From contig JAMPYA010000089.1 in the NCBI GenBank assembly GCA_023700885.1, forward strand, positions 1-8,457: 8,457 nt of DNA. Reading direction: 5' to 3'. A model generated the notes under the pieces. The model was not told the origin of the DNA, searched no databases, and was given only the letters and a program-made list of their open reading frames with translations. Of the stretch, positions 1 through 6,779 are shown one piece after another (the stretch's first letter is position 1; each line of letters begins with the position of its first letter). Source of the DNA: Flavobacteriaceae bacterium (GTDB lineage: Bacteria > Bacteroidota > Bacteroidia > Flavobacteriales > Flavobacteriaceae). Both the position numbers and the translations under genes were made by a program.

Positions 1-2311
1 CACTTTCCTCATGATTAACAATTACAACTTGATAATTTAAATGAGATAGTAATTTAATAGTGTCAATTCCAACTTCTACATCATAAAAATTGGTGTATTC
101 ATCTACAAATAAATAAACTTTTTTAATTGGATTTTTGACGATTAATTTTGATTGATTTTTTTTAATCCAATGTTTTAAAGTGAAATGGTGTAGCGTCGGA
201 ATTGTACGTTGCGTTGCAATTCCTAACATATTTTTGATAAATTTTAAATTTAGAATATAGTTTGAAAAAGTAGGGAAAGTACTTCCTAAATTATTTAATT
301 TAGCATTATAAGCAAAAAGTTTAGTGCGCAAAGAACTTCCATTTACCTTTTGATATTGATATAAAAATTCAGCTTTTAAGGTTGCCATATCAACATTGCT
401 CGGGCATTCACTCGCGCATGCTTTACAACTGATGCACAATTCTAAAACGTCATATATTTCTTGATGATTAAATTTATTTGCTTTAGTTGATTGTGTTAAA
501 AATTCACGTAATGCATTAGCACGTGCTCTGGTTGTATCCTTTTCATTTTTAGTGGCTCTGTAACTAGGACACATCGTACCTCCAGCAGAAATTAATTTTC
601 TGCAATCGCCAGATCCATTACATTTTTCAGTAGCTCTCAAAACTCCTAAACTATCTGAAAAATCTAGTATTGTAGTAATTTCTGGTTCAATTCTATCGGC
701 TTCAAAACGAAGATTTTTATCCATTTTAGAAGCATTTACAATTTTACCCGGATTTAAAATGTCATGAGGATCAAAGGTTTTTTTTAATTGAACTAAAAGA
801 TTATAATTTTTTTCTCCAATCATAAAAGGAATAAATTCACCTCTAACAATACCATCGCCATGTTCACCACTAAGAGAACCTCTATATTTTTTTACCAATT
901 TTGCTACTTCAAAAGCAATGGTTCTAAATAAAACGACCTCTGATTTCTTTTTTAAATTTAAAATGGGTCGAAGATGCAGTTCGCCGGCTCCGGCATGAGC
1001 ATAATAAATAGCTTTTTGTCCAAAATGATTCATCATTGAGGCAAAATCAGCTATATAATTGGGTAAATCTTGAACATCAACTGCAGTGTCTTCTACTGAG
1101 TCTGCCGCTTTTTCATCTCCTACAACACTACCTAATAAACCTAAACCTGCTTTTCTAAGTGTTACCACTTTATCAATGTCATCGCCATAAATTTTAGGGT
1201 AGGCATAACCAAAACCATTTTTAATTAAATCTTCAATTAATAAATTGGCTTGATTTTCTGCATCCTCAAATGTGTCTGAAGCGACTTCTAACATTAAAAT
1301 TGCTTCAGGATCTCCTGCTACAAAAAATCTATTTTTAGCTTGTTCTCGGTTATTTTTGGTTAAATCTAAAATTGTTTTATCTAATAATTCACATGAATAT
1401 AACTGATGTTTCATCGCAATTAAAACAGCTTCCAAACTTTCTTGAATACTGTTAAAATGTGGAATGACCATTACGGTATTTTTTGGAGGAAGTGCATCTA
1501 ATTGTAGGGTAATTTCTGTAGTTATGGCTAATGTTCCTTCACTTCCACACAGTATTTTAGCTAAATTTATAGTTGTCTCATTACCTCCAAACAATTCCGA
1601 TTTTAACAATTCATCAATTGCATAACCAGTATTCCTTCTGTGAATAGTTGATTTTGGAAACTCTTTAATAATTTCATTTTGAGTTTCTTTACTGGAGAAT
1701 TGATCCAAAAAAAAGTGATAAATTTTTCCTTCTAAAGTTTTTTCTTTTGATTTTTTCAAAAAATCATCTGATGAAATCTCATTAAAAAGTACTTTAGAAC
1801 CATCGCTTAAAATTGTATTAATAGATACCACTTTATCTCTTGTTACTCCATATTTAATGGAGGTTGTTCCGGATGAATTGTTGCCTACCATACCGCCAAT
1901 CATACAGCGATTAGAAGTAGAAGTGTTGGGTCCGAAAAATAATCCGTAAGGATTTAAAAAAAGATTTAATTCATCACGGATAACTCCCGGTTGAACAGTA
2001 ACCGTTTTGTGATTTTTATCAAAAGAGAGAATTTTAGTAAAATACTTAGAAACATCAACAATAATTCCGTTACCAACAGTTTGTCCTGCCAAAGATGTTC
2101 CAGCAGTTCTTAATGTGAGCGAAGTTTTGTTTTCTTTAGCAAATTGAATAAATTTTATTAAATCATTTTCATTCTTTGGAATTGCAACTGCTTTTGGAAA
2201 AATACGATAAGCTGATGCATCTGTTGCGTAAATAGTTTTGTGAAGCTCATCAAAAAAAAATTCCCCTTCCAGTGATTTTTCTATAGAAATTAATGATTTT
2301 AAATTACTCAT
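1..2311 (-). CDS. FAD-linked oxidase with C-terminal Fe-S motifs, D-lactate/D-2-hydroxyglutarate dehydrogenase type (partial, C-terminus off window)
   Basis: This is a flavoprotein of the GlcD plus GlcF-like one-chain type, predicted to oxidise a D-2-hydroxyacid and pass electrons through Fe-S clusters to the quinone pool. I translated 770 codons without a stop; the frame leaves the window at base 2. The PCMH-type FAD-binding domain comes first (RTAGTSL at 68-74, GGMVGNN at 139-145, CGSEGT at 255-260). The FAD-oxidase C-terminal domain follows (HAGAGELHLRP at 439-449, SGEHGDG at 481-487). Next is a cysteine-rich region with C564, C570, C581 and C626, C629, C632, C636, the last four forming CxxCxxCxxxCP. 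Homologues have about 950-1000 residues, so a cysteine-rich HdrD/GlcF tail should lie outside. The ATG at 2311 follows the csaA stop by one base. E. coli YdiJ (D-2-hydroxyglutarate dehydrogenase) shares this layout, so the substrate remains open. Confidence 0.92.
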   Translation of the reverse strand, partial: MSNLKSLISIEKSLEGEFFFDELHKTIYATDASAYRIFPKAVAIPKNENDLIKFIQFAKENKTSLTLRTAGTSLAGQTVGNGIIVDVSKYFTKILSFDKNHKTVTVQPGVIRDELNLFLNPYGLFFGPNTSTSNRCMIGGMVGNNSSGTTSIKYGVTRDKVVSINTILSDGSKVLFNEISSDDFLKKSKEKTLEGKIYHFFLDQFSSKETQNEIIKEFPKSTIHRRNTGYAIDELLKSELFGGNETTINLAKILCGSEGTLAITTEITLQLDALPPKNTVMVIPHFNSIQESLEAVLIAMKHQLYSCELLDKTILDLTKNNREQAKNRFFVAGDPEAILMLEVASDTFEDAENQANLLIEDLIKNGFGYAYPKIYGDDIDKVVTLRKAGLGLLGSVVGDEKAADSVEDTAVDVQDLPNYIADFASMMNHFGQKAIYYAHAGAGELHLRPILNLKKKSEVVLFRTIAFEVAKLVKKYRGSLSGEHGDGIVRGEFIPFMIGEKNYNLLVQLKKTFDPHDILNPGKIVNASKMDKNLRFEADRIEPEITTILDFSDSLGVLRATEKCNGSGDCRKLISAGGTMCPSYRATKNEKDTTRARANALREFLTQSTKANKFNHQEIYDVLELCISCKACASECPSNVDMATLKAEFLYQYQKVNGSSLRTKLFAYNAKLNNLGSTFPTFSNYILNLKFIKNMLGIATQRTIPTLHHFTLKHWIKKNQSKLIVKNPIKKVYLFVDEYTNFYDVEVGIDTIKLLSHLNYQVVIVNHEES

Positions 2312-2312
2312 T

Positions 2313-2654
2313 TTAACTAATTGGAGTTCCGTTTATGGTTAATTTATCCGATTTTAACAAAATAATTTCATGTTGATTGTTTGCAATCCCTAATACCAAA
2401 CATTCACTAATAAAGTTGGCAATTTGCTTAGGTGCAAAATTAACAATTGCTATAATTTGTCGGTTTAATAAATCCTCTTTTGAATATAAATCAGTTATTT
2501 GAGCACTCGATTTTTTAATTCCCAAACTGCCAAAATCAATAGTTAATTGATAAGCTGGTTTTCTAGCTTTCAGAAAATCATATACTTCAATTATAGTTCC
2601 GGTTCTGATATCAAGTTTTTGAAAATCTTCAAAAGTTATTATGTTATTCATCAT
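2313..2654 (-). CDS. csaA: CsaA-like tRNA-binding-domain protein
   Basis: This is a small OB-fold protein of the CsaA family (113 residues, normal for the family), related to the tRNA-binding domains of methionyl- and phenylalanyl-tRNA synthetases. CsaA has been described as an export-related chaperone in Bacillus and binds tRNA-like structures; its exact role is unsettled. The recognisable blocks are FxxLDIRTGTI (about 11-21), ARKPAYQL (30-37), GIKKSSAQIT (45-54), VNFAPKQIANF (71-81) and SECLVLGI (83-90). Two ATG codons stand in tandem at 2654 and 2651, and either could be used. The stop (2315-2313) is one base from the ATG of the FAD oxidase, so the two are very likely co-transcribed and translationally coupled. 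The gene is transcribed divergently from the thiol-redox gene at 2727 across 72 bp. Confidence 0.93.
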   Translation of the reverse strand: MMNNIITFEDFQKLDIRTGTIIEVYDFLKARKPAYQLTIDFGSLGIKKSSAQITDLYSKEDLLNRQIIAIVNFAPKQIANFISECLVLGIANNQHEIILLKSDKLTINGTPIS

Positions 2655-2709
2655 TTAAATAGTATAAAATGCTTTAGAAATAAATGTTTAAATTTACTGG
2701 TTAAACTTA

Positions 2710-2717
2710 CAAAAATA
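2710..2717 (-). promoter_or_regulatory. candidate -7 promoter element for csaA operon
   Basis: Read on the minus strand this is TATTTTTG, a match to the Bacteroidota -7 consensus TAnnTTTG, 55 bases upstream of the csaA start. The nearest upstream TTTG is 25 bases away, longer than the 17-23 bases usually seen in Flavobacterium, so the -33 half is weak. In such AT-rich DNA an 8-base match can arise by chance. Confidence 0.3.
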
Positions 2718-2726
2718 GACTGATTT

Positions 2727-3284
2727 ATGGCACGTACTTATTCAAATATGTTGGCAATTGGAACTCAAGCTCCAGATTTTAGCCTAATAGATACTGTTTC
2801 TGGAGTAAATAAATCCTTAAAAGAACTTCAAGGTAAAAAAGGAACGATTATTATGTTTATCTGTAACCATTGTCCGTTTGTAATACATGTAAATGAAGGA
2901 TTGGTTAAAATTGCCAATGAATATCAGCTAAAGGGTATTTCTTTTATTGCAATTTCTTCTAATGATGTTGTAAATTATCCTGCTGATTCACCAGAATTAA
3001 TGAAAGAAAATGCTGTTAAAAACAATTATCCGTTTCCTTATTTATATGATGAAACACAAGAAGTTGCCAAAGCATTTGATGCTGCCTGTACACCAGATAT
3101 TTATTTATTTGATGATGATTTGAAATTAGTTTACAGAGGGCAACTGGATGATTCTCGACCTCAAAATGGAATTCCTGTTACAGGATATGATTTGCGTTAT
3201 GCTTTAGATTGTTTATTAGAGAATAAACCAAATCATTGTCCACAAAAACCTAGTATAGGTTGTAATATCAAGTGGAAAAATTAG
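2727..3284 (+). CDS. Peroxiredoxin-like thioredoxin-fold protein (AhpC/TSA-Redoxin superfamily, PRX-like2 type)
   Basis: This is a 185-residue thioredoxin-fold protein, predicted to be a thiol-disulfide or peroxide-linked redox enzyme. The N-terminus has the Redoxin signature GTQAPDFSL (12-20). The active-site segment is MFICNHCPF (43-51), with C46 and C49 forming a CxxC in the position where peroxiredoxins carry their catalytic cysteine. A conserved C121-T-P123 has the context of the thioredoxin cis-proline loop, and YRGQLDDSRP (136-145) is typical of this subfamily. Further cysteines are C162, C171 and C179. No signal peptide is visible, so it is probably cytoplasmic. The ATG at 2727 keeps the full domain. 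The gene is divergent from csaA and is followed by a strong hairpin. The fold assignment is firm; whether it is a peroxidase or a disulfide reductase cannot be told from sequence. Confidence 0.9.
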   Translation: MARTYSNMLAIGTQAPDFSLIDTVSGVNKSLKELQGKKGTIIMFICNHCPFVIHVNEGLVKIANEYQLKGISFIAISSNDVVNYPADSPELMKENAVKNNYPFPYLYDETQEVAKAFDAACTPDIYLFDDDLKLVYRGQLDDSRPQNGIPVTGYDLRYALDCLLENKPNHCPQKPSIGCNIKWKN

Positions 3285-3290
3285 TAGAGA

Positions 3291-3323
3291 TAAGTATCAA
3301 ATGTAGTAAACATTTGATACTTA
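3291..3323 (+). other. perfect 13-bp inverted repeat (hairpin) between redox gene and membrane-protein gene
   Basis: TAAGTATCAAATG (3291-3303) and its exact reverse complement (3311-3323) flank a 7-base loop, 6 bases after the stop of the redox gene and 17 bases before the next ATG. No T-tract follows, so it is not a canonical intrinsic terminator. It may be an mRNA stabiliser or attenuator, a degenerate terminator, or a protein-binding palindrome. Confidence 0.75.
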
Positions 3324-3340
3324 ACTTAAACTAACTACTT

Positions 3341-3760
3341 ATGAAATTTTACAAAAGAAATGCTATTGCAGTAGGAGTACTGTTTCTAGTTTCTGCCTTT
3401 TTAGGAATGTATCTTGGTGCTACTCAATTTGATCTTCGTTTTACTGATGCTTTTGAAAATCATTATATGATTAAAAAAGGCGAGGCCATGATGCGTGCTG
3501 CACATACTCACGGAATGCCTTTTGCACTTTATAATTTACTATTAGCATTTGTGATTCCTTATTTAGGTTGTACTGAAAAAATGAAAATTGTTTTATCATG
3601 GTCGGGAATTTTAATGATAATAATGCAAGTTGCTCTGTTTTTAAGAGGATATGTATATCCTGAAACTACTTTTGATCTGGTTGGTTTTGTAGGTGCCTTC
3701 TTTTTTGTTTTAACTTCATTTTTGGTTTTAGTTGGTGCTATTCGGTATAAAGAAAATTAA
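3341..3760 (+). CDS. Unrecognised four-helix integral membrane protein with an HTH motif
   Basis: I do not recognise this 139-residue family. It looks like a small inner-membrane protein with four hydrophobic helices at about 8-26, 59-77, 83-101 and 112-134. Between helices 1 and 2 is a polar loop of about 30 residues ending in MMRAAHTHG (50-58), where H55 and H57 sit at the start of helix 2. That placement would suit a metal or heme ligand pair, but this is only a suggestion. The termini are lysine- or arginine-containing (MKFYKR, IRYKEN), consistent with a cytoplasmic N- and C-terminus. The ATG at 3341 gives a plausible first helix. The gene lies 56 bases after the redox gene, with the hairpin between them, and ends at an intrinsic terminator. 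It could be co-transcribed with the redox gene or separate. Confidence 0.7.
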   Translation: MKFYKRNAIAVGVLFLVSAFLGMYLGATQFDLRFTDAFENHYMIKKGEAMMRAAHTHGMPFALYNLLLAFVIPYLGCTEKMKIVLSWSGILMIIMQVALFLRGYVYPETTFDLVGFVGAFFFVLTSFLVLVGAIRYKEN

Positions 3761-3782
3761 AATTCATATTTTATTTTAAAGT

Positions 3783-3814
3783 AAAAATGTTCCAATATTG
3801 GAGCATTTTTTTTT
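3783..3814 (+). terminator. intrinsic terminator after the four-helix membrane protein
   Basis: AAAAATGTTCC (3783-3793), loop AATATT, then GGAGCATTTTT (3800-3810) form an 11-bp stem with one G-U pair, followed directly by further T residues to 3814. It lies 23 bases after the stop at 3760 and separates the upstream genes from the electron-transfer cluster. Confidence 0.85.
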
Positions 3815-3885
3815 ACAGCTAATTATTAAAAATATAGTGTATGTTTATTTAGACTGAATATATATTAACTAAAACATGATATTTG

Positions 3886-3919
3886 TTGTAATAAATGTTA
3901 CAAAAACAATATATATTTG
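3886..3919 (+). promoter_or_regulatory. candidate promoter of the electron-transfer operon (TTG-N23-TATATTTG)
   Basis: TATATTTG at 3912-3919 matches the Bacteroidota -7 consensus TAnnTTTG, and a TTG at 3886-3888 lies 23 bases upstream, at the edge of the 17-23 base spacing reported for Flavobacterium. Transcription would start near 3926, giving a leader of about 45 bases before the ATG at 3971. It is the only such match in the 156-base gap after the terminator; nothing else, such as a clear operator, is evident in that gap. Confidence 0.5.
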
Positions 3920-3970
3920 AAAATAATAGAATTATAACACTTCTAATGAATCAATAAAAATGAATTGAAT

Positions 3971-4585
3971 ATGAAGGATAACTTTCTTTTTAAACTCAAA
4001 TTTTCTAATTTTCTATTTATTATTGTTTTTATATTATTTTACTCATGTTCTTCATCCAAAGAGGAAGATTCTCATGCCATAAAAGATGAATTGGTTGAAT
4101 TTAAAAAAACAAAAATTGTAGAAGAATACGCAGTGGATCCTCCGCCATTTACTGACGGCATTTTTCCTTGTAATGACTGTCATGCATACCAAGAACCTAA
4201 TTCTAAAAGACGAGAGTTAGTAGAATGGCATGATGATATTACATTCTCACACGATAGTGATAATCGTTGGTGTTTAGATTGCCATGATGTTATTGAAAGG
4301 GATTCGCTTAGACTTGCCAATGGAAAAAAATTAGATTTTAAAGAATCTTACAAATTATGTGGTCAGTGCCACGGAGAAAAATATCGTGATTGGAAAGTTG
4401 GTGTTCATGGTAAGAGAACAGGTGAATGGAATGGAAAAAAACATTATTTACTCTGCGTTAGTTGCCATAATCCACACACACCAAAGTTTAAAAAGTTAAA
4501 GCCTGATCCGGCTCCAATGAAGCAAGAAGATATTAAGTTAGTTACAAAACCTGTAAATAAAGTCAGTGATGAAGACAAAAAATAA
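3971..4585 (+). CDS. Tetraheme cytochrome c lipoprotein (electron-transfer complex subunit)
   Basis: This is a predicted periplasm-facing electron carrier with four covalent c hemes. The CxxCH motifs are C67-C70-H71, C101-C104-H105, C130-C133-H134 and C162-C165-H166. Extra histidines at 87, 94, 146, 158 and 169 could serve as distal ligands. The N-terminus is a lipoprotein signal: KLKFSNF, a hydrophobic stretch, then FYSC with the lipidated cysteine at 26. Phe at -3 is not classical but is tolerated. CSSSKEEDS follows the cysteine and resembles a Bacteroidota surface-export signal. I chose ATG 3971 (204 residues); an upstream in-frame TTG at 3965 adds only two residues. The 3' end overlaps the Fe-S gene by 17 bases. 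The role as the cytochrome subunit of an NrfD-type quinone complex is inferred from context, by analogy with the tetraheme subunit of the Geobacter Cbc4 type. Confidence 0.92.
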   Translation: MKDNFLFKLKFSNFLFIIVFILFYSCSSSKEEDSHAIKDELVEFKKTKIVEEYAVDPPPFTDGIFPCNDCHAYQEPNSKRRELVEWHDDITFSHDSDNRWCLDCHDVIERDSLRLANGKKLDFKESYKLCGQCHGEKYRDWKVGVHGKRTGEWNGKKHYLLCVSCHNPHTPKFKKLKPDPAPMKQEDIKLVTKPVNKVSDEDKK

Positions 4586-5456
4586 TAGAAGATCATTTTT
4601 AAAAAATATATCATTAGCTACTTTTTCAACTTTAGCACTATCGGGTTGTAATATGAAAGAGATTGATGAATTTCTGCAAGGAAATTTTAGAGAATTAACC
4701 CCTGAAGAAAAAGATGAGATTGTCAAAAACCTTGCCGAGAAATATAAAAAAAGATACGGAAAAGATTTCACTGTTTCTGATACTCCTGCTATGGTTGGGG
4801 TCCTATTTGGCTATGCACTAGATATTTCTAGATGTATAGGTTGCAGAAAATGTGTTACTGCTTGTGTCAAAGAAAATAATCAATCTAGAGATCCCCAAAT
4901 TCAGTGGATTCAAGTATTAGAAATGGAAAAGGAAAGGGGAGTTGATTTACATCATTCTAACATTAATTATGATCATGAAAAAGTTCCGGAAAAAGGACAC
5001 TTTTATTTTCCGGTTCAATGTCAGCAGTGTAGAAATCCTCAGTGTGTTACCGTATGTCCTGCAAAAGCAACTTGGCAAGAAAAAGACGGAATTGTGGTAG
5101 TAGATTATAACTGGTGTATAGGTTGTCGATATTGTATGGCAGCTTGTCCTTACGGAGCGAGACATTTTAATTGGGGGGAACCAAGCATTCCTGCCGATGA
5201 AATTAATACAGAAGTCCATTATTTAGGCAACAGACCAAGACAAAAAGGAGTTGTAGAAAAATGTACTTTTTGTGTTCAACGCGTAAGAGAAGGCAAATAC
5301 CCTGCATGTGTAGAGATTTGTCCGGTTGGAGCTAGAAAATTTGGAAATCTATTAGATCCTGAAAGTGAAGTTAGATACATTTTAGATAATAAACGTGTAT
5401 TGGTGCTTAAACAAGAATTAAATACACAACCTAAATTCTATTACTATTTTGGATAG
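4569..5456 (+). CDS. Tat-exported four-[4Fe-4S] ferredoxin-like lipoprotein (NrfC/HybA/CbcT-type subunit)
   Basis: This is the electron-relay subunit of a CISM-type membrane complex, linking the NrfD quinone site to the cytochromes. The N-terminus carries a twin-arginine signal (NRRSFLK, 6-12) and a lipobox LSGC with C27, so it should cross the membrane folded and stay anchored. All sixteen cluster cysteines are present: C89, 92, 95, 99; C151, 154, 159, 163; C183, 186, 189, 193; and C232, 235, 247, 251. That is enough for four [4Fe-4S] clusters. Residues 41-75 form a charged, probably helical spacer before the first cluster. The start is the ATG at 4569 (295 residues); a GTG directly before it at 4566 is possible. 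It overlaps the tetraheme gene by 17 bases, implying coupled translation. The NrfD gene begins 47 bases after the stop. No catalytic molybdopterin partner is adjacent. Confidence 0.95.
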   Translation: MKTKNNRRSFLKNISLATFSTLALSGCNMKEIDEFLQGNFRELTPEEKDEIVKNLAEKYKKRYGKDFTVSDTPAMVGVLFGYALDISRCIGCRKCVTACVKENNQSRDPQIQWIQVLEMEKERGVDLHHSNINYDHEKVPEKGHFYFPVQCQQCRNPQCVTVCPAKATWQEKDGIVVVDYNWCIGCRYCMAACPYGARHFNWGEPSIPADEINTEVHYLGNRPRQKGVVEKCTFCVQRVREGKYPACVEICPVGARKFGNLLDPESEVRYILDNKRVLVLKQELNTQPKFYYYFG

Positions 5457-5503
5457 TAATATAAAGTATTAATAAAAAAATAAAATATTCAAATAATTGA
5501 ATT

Positions 5504-6724
5504 ATGAATTTTAATCGTTTTTTAATAGGGAGTTTAAAAATAATTTTTCAGGGTGGTAAATATTATTTCGCTTGGTTATTACTTTTAACAATCTTAACCG
5601 TATGGGGCGCTATTGGGTATTATGATCAATTAACAGATGGTTTGATTACCACAAACATGAGAGATTCTGTTTCATGGGCTTTTTACATTGGAAATTTTAC
5701 TTTTTTAGTCGGAGTTGCAGCGGCAGCAGTTATGCTTGTAATACCTGCATATATCTATCATTGGGGACCCATTAAAGAGATTGTTATTTTTGGTGAATTA
5801 TTAGCTGTTTGCGCAGTAATTATGAGTATCGCTTTTGTAGTAGTAGATATTGGTCATCCATTAAGATTTTGGCATATGTTACCATTTATAGGAACCATGA
5901 ATTTTCCATATTCAATATTGGCTTGGGATTTCTTTGTGCTTTTTGCTTACTTTATAATTAATGCTACTGTTGTAATTCATTTGTTATACAGTGCATTTAA
6001 TAAAAAAGAATACAATAAAAAATTAGTTTTGTTTTTGGTATTAGCAAGTATACCAATGGCAGTTGGAATCCATACTGTTACCGCATTTTTATTTAATGCA
6101 TTACCTGCACGTCCATTTTGGAACAGTGCATTATTAGCCCCACGTTTTTTAGCATCAGCATTTTGTTCTGGGCCGGCTATTCTTTTAATATTGTTTCAAT
6201 TATTAAGAAAATACACCAAATTTGAAATTAAAAATGAAGCTTTATTCACTATTGCTGAATTAATGGTATACTCAATGTTTATTTATTTGTTTTTTACATT
6301 AGCAGAGTTTTTTAAAGAATTTTATTCGGGAACTGAACATATTTTGTATTGGAAATACTTATTGTTTGGTATAGGTGATAATAAAGAAATTGTTTTTTAT
6401 AGTTGGGCATCAATTATAATGGGTGTCATAGCATTTTTATTGTTTTTAATACCCAAAACTCGTAAAAATTTTGTAACCTTAAATATAGGAGCAGTTTTAA
6501 TTTATTTTAGTGTTTACATTGAAAAAGGTATGGCATTAATTATACCTGGATTCACTCCTGATGTTTTAGGTCAAATATATGTTTACAAACCCTCAATGGT
6601 AGAAATCAAAACAGCCGTTATGGTATTTTCAATAGGATTTTTACTTTTTACATTTTTAACAAAATTGGCTATTGCAATAATATTTGAGGGTTATTCTTAT
6701 GAAAACGTTAAATTAAAAAAATAA
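5504..6724 (+). CDS. NrfD/HybB/PsrC-family quinone-reactive integral membrane subunit
   Basis: This is the membrane anchor of the complex, expected to oxidise or reduce menaquinone and exchange electrons with the Fe-S subunit. The 406 residues contain about ten hydrophobic helices (near 20-38, 58-83, 92-115, 135-162, 173-197, 207-233, 248-270, 296-317, 324-346 and 367-395). This suits the longer HybB/DsrP/CbcU branch rather than eight-helix PsrC. Family signatures include DIGHPLRFWHML (115-126), a counterpart of the D-x-G-x-P-x-R-FW block, SILAWD (137-142), and IPMAVGIHTVTAFLF (183-197) followed by RPFWNSALLAPRFLASAF (203-220). The protein contains no heme motif. Its start at ATG 5504 has no Shine-Dalgarno, as is common in this phylum. 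It lies between the Fe-S gene and the monoheme cytochrome gene, which starts 55 bases after it. Confidence 0.95.
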   Translation: MNFNRFLIGSLKIIFQGGKYYFAWLLLLTILTVWGAIGYYDQLTDGLITTNMRDSVSWAFYIGNFTFLVGVAAAAVMLVIPAYIYHWGPIKEIVIFGELLAVCAVIMSIAFVVVDIGHPLRFWHMLPFIGTMNFPYSILAWDFFVLFAYFIINATVVIHLLYSAFNKKEYNKKLVLFLVLASIPMAVGIHTVTAFLFNALPARPFWNSALLAPRFLASAFCSGPAILLILFQLLRKYTKFEIKNEALFTIAELMVYSMFIYLFFTLAEFFKEFYSGTEHILYWKYLLFGIGDNKEIVFYSWASIIMGVIAFLLFLIPKTRKNFVTLNIGAVLIYFSVYIEKGMALIIPGFTPDVLGQIYVYKPSMVEIKTAVMVFSIGFLLFTFLTKLAIAIIFEGYSYENVKLKK

Positions 6725-6779
6725 AATAAACAAAGTGGTTTAAAATTTGTTATAACTTAATAATTAATCAATTAAATTT

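Noticed and set aside
3792..3801. Palindrome CCAATATTGG as a possible operator
   Set aside because: It is the top of the terminator stem-loop at 3783-3814, which explains its symmetry.
3960..3968. Two-codon ATG-AAT-TGA mini-frame just before the tetraheme start
   Set aside because: It could be an upstream ORF, but such short start-stop pairs are common by chance in AT-rich leaders and nothing else supports it.
4538..4771. Minus-strand open frame of 77 codons
   Set aside because: It lies antisense to the end of the tetraheme gene and the start of the Fe-S gene, both well supported, and its translation shows no recognisable domain.
4947..5219. Minus-strand open frame of 90 codons
   Set aside because: It is antisense within the Fe-S subunit, whose cysteine motifs are complete in the plus frame.
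5494..5507. Similar leader bases (AATTGAATTATG) before the NrfD start and AATTGAATATG before the tetraheme start
   Set aside because: The match is short and AT-only, and the other two genes of the cluster lack it, so it is probably chance.
6725..6779. Possible internal promoter before the monoheme cytochrome (TAAAATTTG)
   Set aside because: It has three rather than two bases between TA and TTTG and no well-spaced TTG upstream, so it does not meet the consensus.
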